NCBI RefSeq assembly: GCF_013403875.1
Contig: NZ_JACBNX010000010.1
Location: forward strand, 1-64,000
DNA length: 64,000 nt
Direction of reading: 5' to 3'
Source: Burkholderia guangdongensis
Lineage (GTDB): Bacteria; Pseudomonadota; Gammaproteobacteria; Burkholderiales; Burkholderiaceae
Made by a program: the position numbers and the translations under genes. Positions 56,195 through 64,000 of the stretch are shown piece by piece. Under the pieces are notes generated by a model. That model saw nothing but the letters and a program-made list of their open reading frames with translations, ran no database searches and was not told the DNA's origin. Position 1 is the stretch's first letter. Every line of letters begins with the position of its first letter.

Positions 56195-56245
56195 GGGCGG
56201 CGTTGCGCCGCCCACACAGTCCCTGCGGACGGCGCAACGCCGTCC
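56195..56245 (+). terminator. Two tandem hairpins after the peptide symporter gene
   Basis: GGGCGGCG-TTG-CGCCGCCC (56195-56213) and GGACGGCG-CAA-CGCCGTCC (56227-56245) are two perfect 8-bp stem-loops with very similar sequence, 13 bases apart. They lie within 65 bases of the stop codon. No T-run is present, so they may act as a tandem terminator or mRNA stabiliser. Confidence 0.6.
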
Positions 56246-56296
56246 TACACTGGAATCACGCCTCGGCACAAGGCGTGCATTCGCAGGGAGAGTTCC

Positions 56297-56506
56297 ATGA
56301 AGAATCGAACAATGCGCATCTTGCGTATGCTCGCCGACATCCGTCACGCCCAGCGCTGCACCGCGTTGCGCGCCGCACGGGCCGCCGCCGAAATCGACCG
56401 CGCGCTGAAGGAACCGCGCGACCCGGAACTCGACGAGGACGACGGCGAAGGCTCGCAGGACGAGTCGTCCGCGACGCCCGGCTCCCGTATCCGCTCACCT
56501 CGCTGA
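56297..56506 (+). CDS. Small charged hypothetical protein
   Basis: A 69-residue soluble protein of unknown function. The basic, helical N-terminal half (TMRILRMLADIRHAQRCTAL) is followed by an acidic, probably disordered tail (ELDEDDGEGSQDESSATPGS). A good AGGGAGAG Shine-Dalgarno precedes the ATG. It stands alone between the tandem hairpins and the convergent RarD-like gene. The opposite charge of the two halves suggests a protein or nucleic-acid contact, without further evidence. Confidence 0.6.
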   Translation: MKNRTMRILRMLADIRHAQRCTALRAARAAAEIDRALKEPRDPELDEDDGEGSQDESSATPGSRIRSPR

Positions 56507-56549
56507 ATCCGCCCGATCCGCCCGACCAGCGCGCCCGCCGCGCCGGCAA

Positions 56550-57446
56550 TCAGCGCGACTGCAGGCGTTTCAGCGTCAGCATGCTGTGCGCACCGATCAG
56601 CGCGACCGCGACCCAGATCGGCCCGTAGGTGCCGAGCTGCCGGACCGACAGCGTCTCGCCGAGCAGCAGCACCGACACCCCGACGAGCAGCACCGGCTCG
56701 ACGTAGCCGAGAATGCCGAACAGCGCCATCGGCAGCATCCGGCTCGCCTTCAGGTACGTCGACAGCGCGAGCGTGCTGATCGCGCCGAGGCCCGGCAGCA
56801 GCACGATCTCGAGCAGCGGATGGCCGGCGACGCGCGTGTCGCTCGACGCAACCATCAGCGCGGCGACCGGGCACAGCAGCGAAACTTCGATCGCGAACGC
56901 CGCGAGCGAATCGGCATTGATCCGCCGCCGCAGCACGAAATACGGCGGATAGCCGAGCGCGGCGACGAGCGTCGGCCACGAGAACGCGTGCGTGACCCAC
57001 AGCTCGTGCAGCACGCCGAGCGCCGCGCAGCCGACCGCGAGCCACTGCAGCGGATCGAGCCGCTCGTGATAGTAGTAGCGGCCGACGACCACCATCACGA
57101 GCGGCAGCAGGAAGTAGCCGAGCGACACGTCGAGCATCTTCCCGTGCAGCGGCGCCCACAGGAACAGCCAGAGCTGCACGCCGAGCAGCGCGGCGCTAAC
57201 CGGCAGCGCGACGAGCACCTCGCGCTCGGTCGCGGCGCGCCGCAGCAGCGTCGCAAGCGCCGGCCAGCGGCCACGCAGCAGGATCAGCGCGAACGCGCCC
57301 GGCGTCGTCCACAACACCCGCCACGCGAAGATGTCGAGCCCGGTCAGCGGCGCGAGCAGCTTCGCGTAGACCGACATCAGCGTAAACAACAGCGACGCCG
57401 TCACCGACAGCGCCATCCCACGCCCCTGCTCCGGATAGCTCGTCAC
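56550..57446 (-). CDS. rarD: RarD/EamA-type permease
   Basis: A 298-residue membrane protein of the drug/metabolite transporter superfamily with about 10 helices. The RarD-like features are MSVYAKLLAPLTGLDIFAWR, LWLFLWAPLHGKMLDVSLGYF and a late YVEPVLLVGVSVLLLGE. RarD of E. coli has been linked to chloramphenicol sensitivity but its substrate is unknown. The start is a GTG with GAGGGT close upstream. It overlaps no gene; the acylphosphatase gene ends seven bases upstream on the same strand, so the two are probably co-transcribed. Confidence 0.88.
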   Translation of the reverse strand: MTSYPEQGRGMALSVTASLLFTLMSVYAKLLAPLTGLDIFAWRVLWTTPGAFALILLRGRWPALATLLRRAATEREVLVALPVSAALLGVQLWLFLWAPLHGKMLDVSLGYFLLPLVMVVVGRYYYHERLDPLQWLAVGCAALGVLHELWVTHAFSWPTLVAALGYPPYFVLRRRINADSLAAFAIEVSLLCPVAALMVASSDTRVAGHPLLEIVLLPGLGAISTLALSTYLKASRMLPMALFGILGYVEPVLLVGVSVLLLGETLSVRQLGTYGPIWVAVALIGAHSMLTLKRLQSR

Positions 57447-57453
57447 CGCACCC

Positions 57454-57750
57454 TCACTGTTGCTGGAAGCGCTCGAAGCGCTTTTCGGTCCGCCGTTCCT
57501 CGAACGTCACCTCGGTCACGCGAGCGGACGGCGGCCCGTGCCGCAGCCACGCGAGCATCCGGTCGATCTGCGCGCCGGGGCCCTGGATCATCGCCTCGAC
57601 GCTGCCGTCGTCGCGGTTCGCGACCCAGCCGCGCAGCTTCAGCGCATGCGCCTCGCGCACCGTCGCGTGCCGAAAGCCGACGCCCTGCACGACGCCGCGC
57701 ACCCGCACGTAGTAGGTCTCGATCCGTTCGTCCAGTTCGTTGCCGCTCAT
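57454..57750 (-). CDS. acyP: Acylphosphatase
   Basis: A 98-residue acylphosphatase that hydrolyses acyl phosphates such as carbamoyl or 1,3-bisphosphoglycerate-type compounds. The signature VRVRGVVQGVGFRHATVREA contains the catalytic Arg27, and GWVANRDDGSVE contains the catalytic Asn45. GGCGGGAG precedes the ATG. It is upstream of rarD by seven bases and divergent from hpnA across 141 bases. Confidence 0.95.
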   Translation of the reverse strand: MSGNELDERIETYYVRVRGVVQGVGFRHATVREAHALKLRGWVANRDDGSVEAMIQGPGAQIDRMLAWLRHGPPSARVTEVTFEERRTEKRFERFQQQ

Positions 57751-57891
57751 CTCCCGCCTCGTCGATCCACGTCCAAGCCCGGCATTGTAGACGCGTGCGG
57801 TGCGCGCGATAAGCCGGGGCAGCGCCAACCCCCGTACAATCTCGCACGACGCACAACCGCCGCGCGCCCGCGTGCGGCCATGAGGACCCGC

Positions 57892-58899
57892 ATGACTGAC
57901 CCATCCCGCGATCTCGTTCTGATCACCGGCGCATCCGGTTTCGTCGGCTCGGCCGTCGCCCGCATCGCGCAGCAGCGCGGCTTCGCGGTGCGCGTGCTCG
58001 TGCGCGCGACGAGCCCGCGCACGAACGTCGCGGACCTCGACGCCGAGATCGTCACCGGCGACATGCGCGACGAGGCGTCGATGCGCGCCGCGCTGCGCGG
58101 CGTGCGCTACCTGTTCCACGTCGCCGCGGACTACCGGCTGTGGGCGCCCGATCCGCTCGAGATCGAGCGCGCGAACCTCGAGGGCGCGCTCGCGACGATG
58201 CGCGCCGCGCGCGCGGAGGGCGTCGAACGGATCGTCTACACGAGCAGCGTCGCGACGCTGAAGGTGACGAGCGCCGGCATTTCCGCCGACGAAACGTCGC
58301 CGCTCGCGCCGGACCAGGCGATCGGCGTGTACAAGCGCAGCAAGGTGCTCGCGGAGCGCGCGGTCGAGCGGATGATCGCCGACGAAGGGCTGCCGGCCGT
58401 GATCGTCAATCCGTCGACGCCGATCGGCCCGCGCGACGTGAAGCCGACGCCGACCGGCCGCATCATCGTCGAGGCGGCGCTCGGCAAGATTCCGGCGTTC
58501 GTCGATACCGGGCTGAACCTCGTGCACGTCGACGACGTCGCGCTCGGCCACTTCCTCGCGCTCGAGCGCGGGCGGATCGGCGAGCGCTACATCCTCGGCG
58601 GCGAGAATCTGCCGCTGCAGACGATGCTCGCGGACATCGCGCAAATGACGGGCCGCAAGCCGCCGACGATCGCGCTGCCGCGCTGGCCGCTCTATCCGCT
58701 CGCGCTCGGCGCGGAGGCGGTCGCGAAGTTCACGAAGCGCGAGCCGTTCGTGACGGTCGACGGGCTCAGGATGTCGAAGAACAAGATGTACTTCACGTCG
58801 GCGAAGGCGGAACGCGAGCTCGGCTACCGCGCGCGGCCCTATCGCGACGGGCTCGCCGATGCGCTCGACTGGTTCCGCGCGGCCGGGTATCTGAAGTGA
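57892..58899 (+). CDS. hpnA: Hopanoid-associated sugar epimerase HpnA
   Basis: A 335-residue NAD(P)-dependent epimerase of the extended SDR group. The dinucleotide motif GASGFVG is at 13-19, and the catalytic Tyr147/Lys151 are in GVYKRSK, with Ser118 region TSSV. HpnA is defined by its place in hopanoid clusters; its exact step in hopanoid decoration is not settled. The ATG at 57892 is the first good start. It heads a locus that also has hpnB, ispH and hpnH. Confidence 0.88.
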   Translation: MTDPSRDLVLITGASGFVGSAVARIAQQRGFAVRVLVRATSPRTNVADLDAEIVTGDMRDEASMRAALRGVRYLFHVAADYRLWAPDPLEIERANLEGALATMRAARAEGVERIVYTSSVATLKVTSAGISADETSPLAPDQAIGVYKRSKVLAERAVERMIADEGLPAVIVNPSTPIGPRDVKPTPTGRIIVEAALGKIPAFVDTGLNLVHVDDVALGHFLALERGRIGERYILGGENLPLQTMLADIAQMTGRKPPTIALPRWPLYPLALGAEAVAKFTKREPFVTVDGLRMSKNKMYFTSAKAERELGYRARPYRDGLADALDWFRAAGYLK

Positions 58900-59060
58900 C
58901 GGACGTGATTGAGACGAGCGGCCATGCGCTCGCGACGCGCTCAGCGACGCGCGCGGCGACGCGCGCGGCGACGCATCCAGCATTTTGTTACACGCCGCAG
59001 TCGGACCGGCTGCGGCGCACCGGGTAAAATCCCGGGTCTTACGAAGAGAAGAACGCACGC

Positions 59061-59831
59061 ATGAATCTGAACGATCAGATCGATACGCTCGATGCCGGTG
59101 TCGATCAGCTCATCCACGCGGCCCGCGCCGCCGAGCACACGGCGCACGCCGCCGAAGCCGCCGCGCTGGCGGCCGCCGCCCGGGCCGAAGCGGCCGAACG
59201 ACGCGCGCACGAGGTGACCGAGACGGCCGTTTCCGCGCAGGCGGACGAGACTGAAACGCCGCCGGCGGACGAAGCCGGTCCGGCCGTCGCCGAAGGAATC
59301 GCCGCCGCCGCGAGCGAACCGGCCGCCGACAACACGACGGCAACGGCTGACGCGACGCCGGAAGTGGACGAAGCGGCTGCGGCGAACGAGGCAGCTACGC
59401 CGAGCGAAGCCGCGACCGGGGAGCCGACCGCGAGCGACGCGTCCCTGGCAAGCGTTGCCGAGCAAGCCGCCGACGCCGCGACCGCCGCGGAACCCGCCAC
59501 CGCCGACAAAGCGACACTCGAAGTCTCGCGCCCGTCGCAGAACGAGCTCACGCTGACGGTCAACGGCCAGTCGATCACGGTGAATCCACACCAGCTCGGC
59601 CAGCTGATCGAGGAGCTCGCGCACGCGCGCGCGTCGATGCAGCCCGAACCGCCGGCCGGCATCCCGCAGGGCTGGCGCTTCGTGTCGACGAAGAATCCGA
59701 TGATGGCGGTGCAGAAGCAGTCGAACGGCGACCGTCTGCTGGTCGCGCGACACACCGGCTACGGCTGGGTGCCGTTCACGTTCTCGCCGGACGTCGTGAT
59801 CCAGATGTACATGATGCTCACGCAACGGTGA
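59061..59831 (+). CDS. Hypothetical protein with Ala-rich N-terminal part and conserved C-terminal domain
   Basis: A 256-residue protein without signal peptide or membrane segment. Residues 1-55 form a predicted Ala-rich coiled coil (HAARAAEHTAHAAEAAALAA). Residues 55-150 are a low-complexity Ala/Glu/Thr linker. Residues about 155-256 form a compact domain (SRPSQNELTLTVNGQSITVN, GWRFVSTKNPMMAVQKQSNG, WVPFTFSPDVVIQMYMMLT) that is not recognised. It lies between hpnA and hpnB, so an accessory role in the hopanoid locus is possible but unproven. Confidence 0.65.
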   Translation: MNLNDQIDTLDAGVDQLIHAARAAEHTAHAAEAAALAAAARAEAAERRAHEVTETAVSAQADETETPPADEAGPAVAEGIAAAASEPAADNTTATADATPEVDEAAAANEAATPSEAATGEPTASDASLASVAEQAADAATAAEPATADKATLEVSRPSQNELTLTVNGQSITVNPHQLGQLIEELAHARASMQPEPPAGIPQGWRFVSTKNPMMAVQKQSNGDRLLVARHTGYGWVPFTFSPDVVIQMYMMLTQR

Positions 59832-59880
59832 GCGCTGGGGCGCCGCCCCAGCGCCCGCGTCGCATCGCGCGAGTGCCCGC

Positions 59881-61071
59881 TCAGCGATCCTGCACGGGCG
59901 CCTGCACGCGGGCCTTCCACTGGCCACCCTTGCCGCGCCAGTAGCGCCACGCGGACGCGAACGTCGCGCCGACGTAGAACAGCGCGACGAGCGGCAGCAC
60001 CGGCGCCCACGCGGGCGAGCGCCGGTAGTAGAGCAGCATTGGCGCATACGCGACGCACATCGCCGCCCACGCGAGCCACGCGGGCCACGCGCGCGCGCCG
60101 TACACGAGCGCCACGACCGGCGGCACCAGATAAATGATCGTCATCCACAACAGCGTGCCGGCGAGCAGCCACGCGGAATAGCGCAGTTGCGTGAACGCGG
60201 TGCGCGCGATCATGTTCCAGATGTCGCGCCAGCTGTCGTACGGCCGCAGCGACACGCTGCGGGCCGCGAGATCGAGCCGGATCCGATGGCGCCCGGTGCC
60301 GCGATGCTTGATCTTCGCGGCGAGGCTGCAGTCGTCGATCAGCGCGCCGCGGATCGATTCGATCCCGCCCGCCTCCTCGAGCGCCTCACGCTTCACGAGC
60401 ATGCAGCCGCCTGCCGCGCCGGCGGTCCGGCGGCGCGGATCGTTGACCCAAGCGAACGGGTACAGCTTCGCGAAGAAGAACACGAACGCCGGGATCAGCG
60501 CCTTTTCCCAGAACGAATCGCAGCGCAGCCGCACCATCAGCGACACGAGATCGCGGTTCTCGGCCTGCGCGCGCGTGACGAGCTGCGTCGCCGCGTCGGG
60601 CGGATGGCCGATGTCGGCGTCGGTCAGCAGCAGGTAATCCGCCGGCAGGCCGAGCGCGCGCACCGCCGCGATCCCCTGCGACTGCGCCCAGACCTTGCCC
60701 GACCAGCCGGTCGGCAGCGGCTTCGCGGCCAGCACGGTCAGGCGATCCGCGCGGCCGATCTCGAGCGCGGCCGCGCGCGCGGCGTCGGCGGTGCCGTCGG
60801 TACTGTGGTCGTCGACAATGATCAGATGAAACGGGCCCGCATAGTCCTGCTCGAGCAGCGACGTCGCCGCGCGGCCGATCACGTCGGCCTCGTTGCGGGC
60901 CGGCACGACCGCGACGACCGCGGGCCAGCCGGCCGCGGCCGCGTCGCCGCGCGCGCCGGGCGGCAGCGGCCGCGCGGGCATCGCGCGCCAGAAGCCGCCG
61001 CGCGCGACGAGCAGCCCGATCCAGATCCAGAGCGACAGGCAGGACAGCAGAAACACCCCGATGAGCATCAT
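59881..61071 (-). CDS. hpnB: Hopene-associated glycosyltransferase HpnB
   Basis: A 396-residue membrane-anchored GT2 glycosyltransferase. An N-terminal helix (GVFLLSCLSLWIWIGLLVA) precedes the GT-A domain, with VVAVVPARNEADVIGRAATS, DDHSTDGT and the DxD-like LLTDADIGHP. Two C-terminal helices (TLLWMTIIYLVPPVVALVYG; region ending WRYWRGKG) follow. HpnB is a hopanoid-locus protein whose sugar donor is not established. It is convergent with the 256-residue gene and divergent from ispH. Confidence 0.88.
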   Translation of the reverse strand: MMLIGVFLLSCLSLWIWIGLLVARGGFWRAMPARPLPPGARGDAAAAGWPAVVAVVPARNEADVIGRAATSLLEQDYAGPFHLIIVDDHSTDGTADAARAAALEIGRADRLTVLAAKPLPTGWSGKVWAQSQGIAAVRALGLPADYLLLTDADIGHPPDAATQLVTRAQAENRDLVSLMVRLRCDSFWEKALIPAFVFFFAKLYPFAWVNDPRRRTAGAAGGCMLVKREALEEAGGIESIRGALIDDCSLAAKIKHRGTGRHRIRLDLAARSVSLRPYDSWRDIWNMIARTAFTQLRYSAWLLAGTLLWMTIIYLVPPVVALVYGARAWPAWLAWAAMCVAYAPMLLYYRRSPAWAPVLPLVALFYVGATFASAWRYWRGKGGQWKARVQAPVQDR

Positions 61072-61529
61072 CGACGCGCCTCCTGCCGCGCGCCGTTCGC
61101 GCGGGCTGCGTGGGAATCAATCGGGGAACGATGGAGCGAGCGCCGCGTAGCGCCGTGCTCGGAGTGCGCGGAATGATCGAGGTTCATCGAAATGGGGCCT
61201 TTGGAAATGCACGCCGTCGAGCGCATCGTCAGGAAAACGAAAGGCAATGACGACGGAATCGCGTAGTTTACTGGGTTCCGCGAACGCGGGCGTCGAGTTG
61301 CGCCAACCCGCCGCGCCGGGCCACCACAGCGGGCCGCCACAGCAGGCCGTCGCACCAATTGCAACATAACGAAACAGCGCCAAAGCAAGCCCGGGCCGAT
61401 AGGGTTAAAATGCGCGATCTATTCGGGGTGCCGGGGCCGTTCCTGCATTCACCATTTCGAAGCCGGGGCGACCGGGCCGGCTTGCCGGCCTCGTCGATCT
61501 CCGCATCCGTTGCCGGAGTTCGCTCAAAC
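61072..61529. other. 458-base intergenic region between hpnB and ispH
   Basis: This gap between divergent genes holds no gene that could be supported. The ispH frame stays open upstream to 61359, but the family N terminus begins only at 61530. GC content falls between about 61200 and 61420. Around 61405 there is GGTTAAAATG, which may be part of an ispH promoter; nothing firmer can be stated. Confidence 0.55.
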
Positions 61530-62471
61530 ATGCGAGTCATCCTTGCCCAGCCCCGCGGGTTTTGCGCGGGCGTTGTACGCGCGATCGAGATCGTCGACCG
61601 CGCGCTGCAACAGCATGGCGCGCCGGTTTATGTACGCCACGAGATCGTGCATAACCGGCACGTCGTCGACAATCTGCGTGATAAAGGGGCTCGATTCGTT
61701 GAGGAACTCGACGAGGTGCCTCACGGCGCGGTGGCGATTTTCAGCGCGCACGGCGTGGCGCAGTCGGTCGAACACGACGCGCAGGCGCGCGGCCTCGACG
61801 TGCTCGACGCCACCTGCCCGCTCGTCACGAAGGTGCACGTGCAGGGGCGCCAGTACGTCGCCGCCGGCCGCCGGCTGATCCTGATCGGCCATGCCGGGCA
61901 TCCGGAGGTCGAAGGCACGATCGGCCAGATTCCGGGCGACGTGCTGCTCGTGCAGAGCGAAGCCGAGGTCGAGCAACTGACGCTGCCGGCCGACACGCCG
62001 GTTGCATACGTCACGCAGACGACGCTGTCGGTCGACGACACGCGCGGGATCATCGACGCGCTGCACCGCCGCTTCACCGACATCGTCGGGCCGGACACGC
62101 GCGACATCTGCTATGCGACGCAGAACCGGCAGGCCGCGGTGCGCGAGCTGAGCGAGCAGGTCGACGTGCTGCTCGTCGTCGGCGCGACGAACAGTTCGAA
62201 CTCGAACCGGCTGCGCGAGATCGGCACCGAAAGCGGCGTGCCGAGCTATCTGGTCGCGGACGGCTCGGAAGTGAAGGCCGAATGGTTCGCGAACGCGCAA
62301 ACGGTCGGCCTCACGGCCGGCGCGTCGGCGCCCGAAGAGATGGTCGAGGATGTGATCGGCGCGCTGCGCGCGCTGGGGCCCGTCGAGGTCACGACGATGA
62401 CGGGCCGTGAAGAAAAAGTCGAATTCAAGCTGCCGGCGAAGCTCACCCAAGCTGTCGCCCGCGAAGTTTAA
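61530..62471 (+). CDS. ispH: 4-hydroxy-3-methylbut-2-enyl diphosphate reductase
   Basis: A 313-residue IspH/LytB enzyme of the MEP isoprenoid pathway that reduces HMBPP to IPP and DMAPP with a [4Fe-4S] cluster. Cluster ligands are Cys12 (RGFCAGV), Cys96 (DATCPLV) and Cys194 ([10 protein letters not shown]); substrate residues are His41, His74 (AHGV) and His124. The start at 61530 is the family start. hpnH follows after 12 bases, so isoprenoid supply is co-expressed with hopanoid synthesis. Burkholderia genomes often hold a second ispH elsewhere; this is the hopanoid-linked copy. Confidence 0.95.
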   Translation: MRVILAQPRGFCAGVVRAIEIVDRALQQHGAPVYVRHEIVHNRHVVDNLRDKGARFVEELDEVPHGAVAIFSAHGVAQSVEHDAQARGLDVLDATCPLVTKVHVQGRQYVAAGRRLILIGHAGHPEVEGTIGQIPGDVLLVQSEAEVEQLTLPADTPVAYVTQTTLSVDDTRGIIDALHRRFTDIVGPDTRDICYATQNRQAAVRELSEQVDVLLVVGATNSSNSNRLREIGTESGVPSYLVADGSEVKAEWFANAQTVGLTAGASAPEEMVEDVIGALRALGPVEVTTMTGREEKVEFKLPAKLTQAVAREV

Positions 62472-62483
62472 GGAGGACAACTC

Positions 62484-63644
62484 TTGTCTATTCCGCTGCT
62501 CCAACAAGCCCGTGTCGGCGCGTACATCATGCGCCAGCACTTTTCCGGCAACAAACGCTATCCGCTCGCGCTGATGCTCGAGCCGCTGTTCCGCTGCAAC
62601 CTCGCGTGCAACGGCTGCGGCAAGATCGACTATCCGGATCCGATCCTGAACCAGCGCCTGTCGGTCGAGGAATGCATCGAGGCCGTCGAGGAATGCGGCG
62701 CGCCGGTCGTGTCGATCGCCGGCGGCGAGCCGCTGCTGCATCGCGAGATGCCGGAAATCGTCCAGGAAATCATCAAGCGCAAGCGTTTCGTGTATCTGTG
62801 CACGAACGCGCTGCTGATGGAAAAGAAGATGGACGACTACCAGCCGAGCCCGTACTTCGTGTGGTCGGTCCACCTCGACGGCGATCAGCAGATGCACGAT
62901 CACTCGGTGTCGCAGGATGGCGTGTACGAGAAGGCGGTCGCGGCGATCAAGGAAGCGAAGCGCCGCGGCTTCCGCGTGAACATCAACTGCACGCTGTTCA
63001 ACGATGCGGTTCCGGAGCGCGTCGCGAAGTTCTTCGACACGCTGGGGCCGATCGGCGTCGACGGGATCACGGTGTCGCCGGGCTACGCGTACGAGCGCGC
63101 GCCGGACCAGCAGCACTTCCTGAACCGCGACAAGACGAAGAACCTGTTCCGCGAGATCCTGAAGCGCGGCGAAGGCGGCAAGCGCTGGTCGTTCAGCCAG
63201 TCGTCGCTGTTCCTCGACTTCCTGGCCGGCAACCAGACGTACAAGTGCACGCCGTGGGGCAACCCGGCGCGCACGGTGTTCGGCTGGCAGAAGCCGTGCT
63301 ATCTGGTCGGCGAAGGTTACGTGAAGACCTTCAAGGAACTGATGGAGACGACCGACTGGGACAACTACGGCGTCGGCAACTACGAGAAGTGCGCGGACTG
63401 CATGGTCCACTGCGGCTTCGAGGCGACGGCGGTGATGGATACCATTTCGAGTCCGCTGAAGGCGCTGAAGGTCAGCATGAAGGGCGTGAAGACCGACGGC
63501 CCGTTCGCGCCGGACATTCCGATCGACAAGCAACGCCCGGCCGAGTACGTGTTCTCGCGGCACGTCGAGATCAAGCTCGAGGAAATTCAGCGGGCCGGCA
63601 AGGGCAAGCTGCAGAAGACGGCGAAGCCGGCGGCGGCGGCCTAA
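62484..63644 (+). CDS. hpnH: Hopanoid biosynthesis radical SAM protein HpnH
   Basis: A 386-residue radical SAM enzyme that attaches adenosine to diploptene to give adenosylhopane, the first step of C35 hopanoid side-chain formation. The cluster motif CNLACNGC has Cys38, Cys42 and Cys45. A C-terminal set of Cys (EKCADCMVHCGFE) is typical of the family. It starts at a TTG with a strong AGGAGG eight bases upstream. The Ala/Lys tail ends in a 19-bp repeat that continues past the stop codon. Confidence 0.95.
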   Translation: MSIPLLQQARVGAYIMRQHFSGNKRYPLALMLEPLFRCNLACNGCGKIDYPDPILNQRLSVEECIEAVEECGAPVVSIAGGEPLLHREMPEIVQEIIKRKRFVYLCTNALLMEKKMDDYQPSPYFVWSVHLDGDQQMHDHSVSQDGVYEKAVAAIKEAKRRGFRVNINCTLFNDAVPERVAKFFDTLGPIGVDGITVSPGYAYERAPDQQHFLNRDKTKNLFREILKRGEGGKRWSFSQSSLFLDFLAGNQTYKCTPWGNPARTVFGWQKPCYLVGEGYVKTFKELMETTDWDNYGVGNYEKCADCMVHCGFEATAVMDTISSPLKALKVSMKGVKTDGPFAPDIPIDKQRPAEYVFSRHVEIKLEEIQRAGKGKLQKTAKPAAAA

Positions 63645-63682
63645 GCCGGCGGCGGCGGCCTAAGCCGGCGGCGGTGGACTAA
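63626..63682 (+). repeat. Triplicated 19-bp tail of hpnH
   Basis: Three back-to-back 19-mers (GCCGGCGGCGGCGGCCTAA) cover 63626-63644, 63645-63663 and 63664-63682, the third with two changes. The first includes the last codons and TAA stop of hpnH. Each copy brings its own TAA. This is a recent-looking local duplication. Confidence 0.9.
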
Positions 63683-63742
63683 GCCGGCGGGCGCGGCGGG
63701 CGGATCGGCAACGTCACGGTCAGGCCGATCGCCGCGCCCCGA

Positions 63743-64000
63743 TCACCCGCCGTTCGCCAGCGCCGCGAGATCCAGCGTATACGACCGCCCGATCCACATC
63801 GCCGAATCGCGATGATCCCTGAGTTCGTCGCCGGTATTCGGATGCACGAACAGATCGAGCGCGCCGTGATTCAACACGAGCCACGGCACGACCTCCGCGA
63901 AGTGCTTCGCATCGAACGCGATCTGCGACGACCACGCCGGATGCGGCCCGACCGGGCGTTCATGGAAGCGCCCGATCTGCACGTGCGAGCCGAACCGCTG
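63743..64000 (-). CDS. DOPA 4,5-dioxygenase family protein, C-terminal part
   Basis: The frame runs off the right end of the window, so only about 85 C-terminal residues are visible. They include QRFGSHVQIGRFHERPVGPH, HFAEVVPWLVLNHGALDLFV and HPNTGDELRDHRDSAMWIGR. The His-rich metal-site pattern matches the small aromatic-ring extradiol DOPA dioxygenase family (about 110-120 residues in full). The 98 bases between it and hpnH contain the repeat tail and nothing else noticed. Confidence 0.8.
   Translation of the reverse strand, partial: QRFGSHVQIGRFHERPVGPHPAWSSQIAFDAKHFAEVVPWLVLNHGALDLFVHPNTGDELRDHRDSAMWIGRSYTLDLAALANGG

Overview
The window looks like a chromosomal segment of a Burkholderia cepacia complex-like betaproteobacterium. 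This is inferred from the very GC-rich third positions, the prpB-prpC-acnD-prpF methylcitrate operon, the hpnA/hpnB/hpnH hopanoid genes beside a second-type ispH, a CioAB oxidase followed by a DUF2474 peptide, and an OprD-type porin beside an Opp transporter. No rRNA, tRNA, phage, insertion sequence or CRISPR array was found. Coding density is high and most genes look like ordinary housekeeping or metabolic genes.

Layout. 1-5.8 kb: DUF1059 protein, pirin, a beta-helix-like protein with a divergent LysR regulator, low-specificity threonine aldolase, and two small envelope proteins. 6.1-8.9 kb: cyanide-insensitive bd-type oxidase cioAB plus an unlisted 53-residue DUF2474 gene, preceded by a perfect Anr/Fnr box. 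8.9-10.8 kb: a 25-residue Pmp3-like remnant and a hipA-hipB toxin-antitoxin pair in toxin-first order with a 13-bp inverted repeat upstream. 10.9-18.1 kb: secreted phosphodiesterase, a large AsmA/DUF748 envelope protein and a DUF1254 lipoprotein. 18.3-21.1 kb: copper ATPase copA with a textbook CueR/MerR-type promoter. 21.1-25.8 kb: small genes, an AGE-family epimerase-like protein, a PaaI thioesterase and a decayed PIN toxin with an intact antitoxin.

25.9-34.2 kb: the propionate (2-methylcitrate) regulon, prpB-prpC-acnD-prpF, with a sigma-54 promoter and a long palindrome between prpB and divergent prpR. 34.4-38.1 kb: phospholipase C-like esterase and a FAH-family hydrolase divergent from an IclR regulator. 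38.1-42.6 kb: a protein with an H-NS-like linker, a degenerate 23-bp tandem array (about 15 units), a Pat-like acyl-CoA synthetase/GNAT fusion, further copies of the same repeat motif, and an H-NS gene. 42.3-46.5 kb: small envelope proteins, a GntP-type permease and a DedA-rhodanese fusion. 46.6-56.2 kb: a peptide-uptake block (OprD porin, oppABCDF, XRE-cupin regulator, POT symporter). 56.3-64 kb: RarD-like exporter, acylphosphatase, hopanoid genes hpnA, hpnB, ispH, hpnH, and the C-terminal part of a DOPA dioxygenase-like protein.

The strongest candidates for something undescribed are the 23-bp repeat family that brackets the Pat-like gene next to two H-NS-type genes, the reversed hipA-hipB module with its unusual operator, and several small genes absent from a long-ORF view. 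Promoter and operator calls are by eye from consensus. No alignments or database searches were run, and family names rest on recognised motifs.
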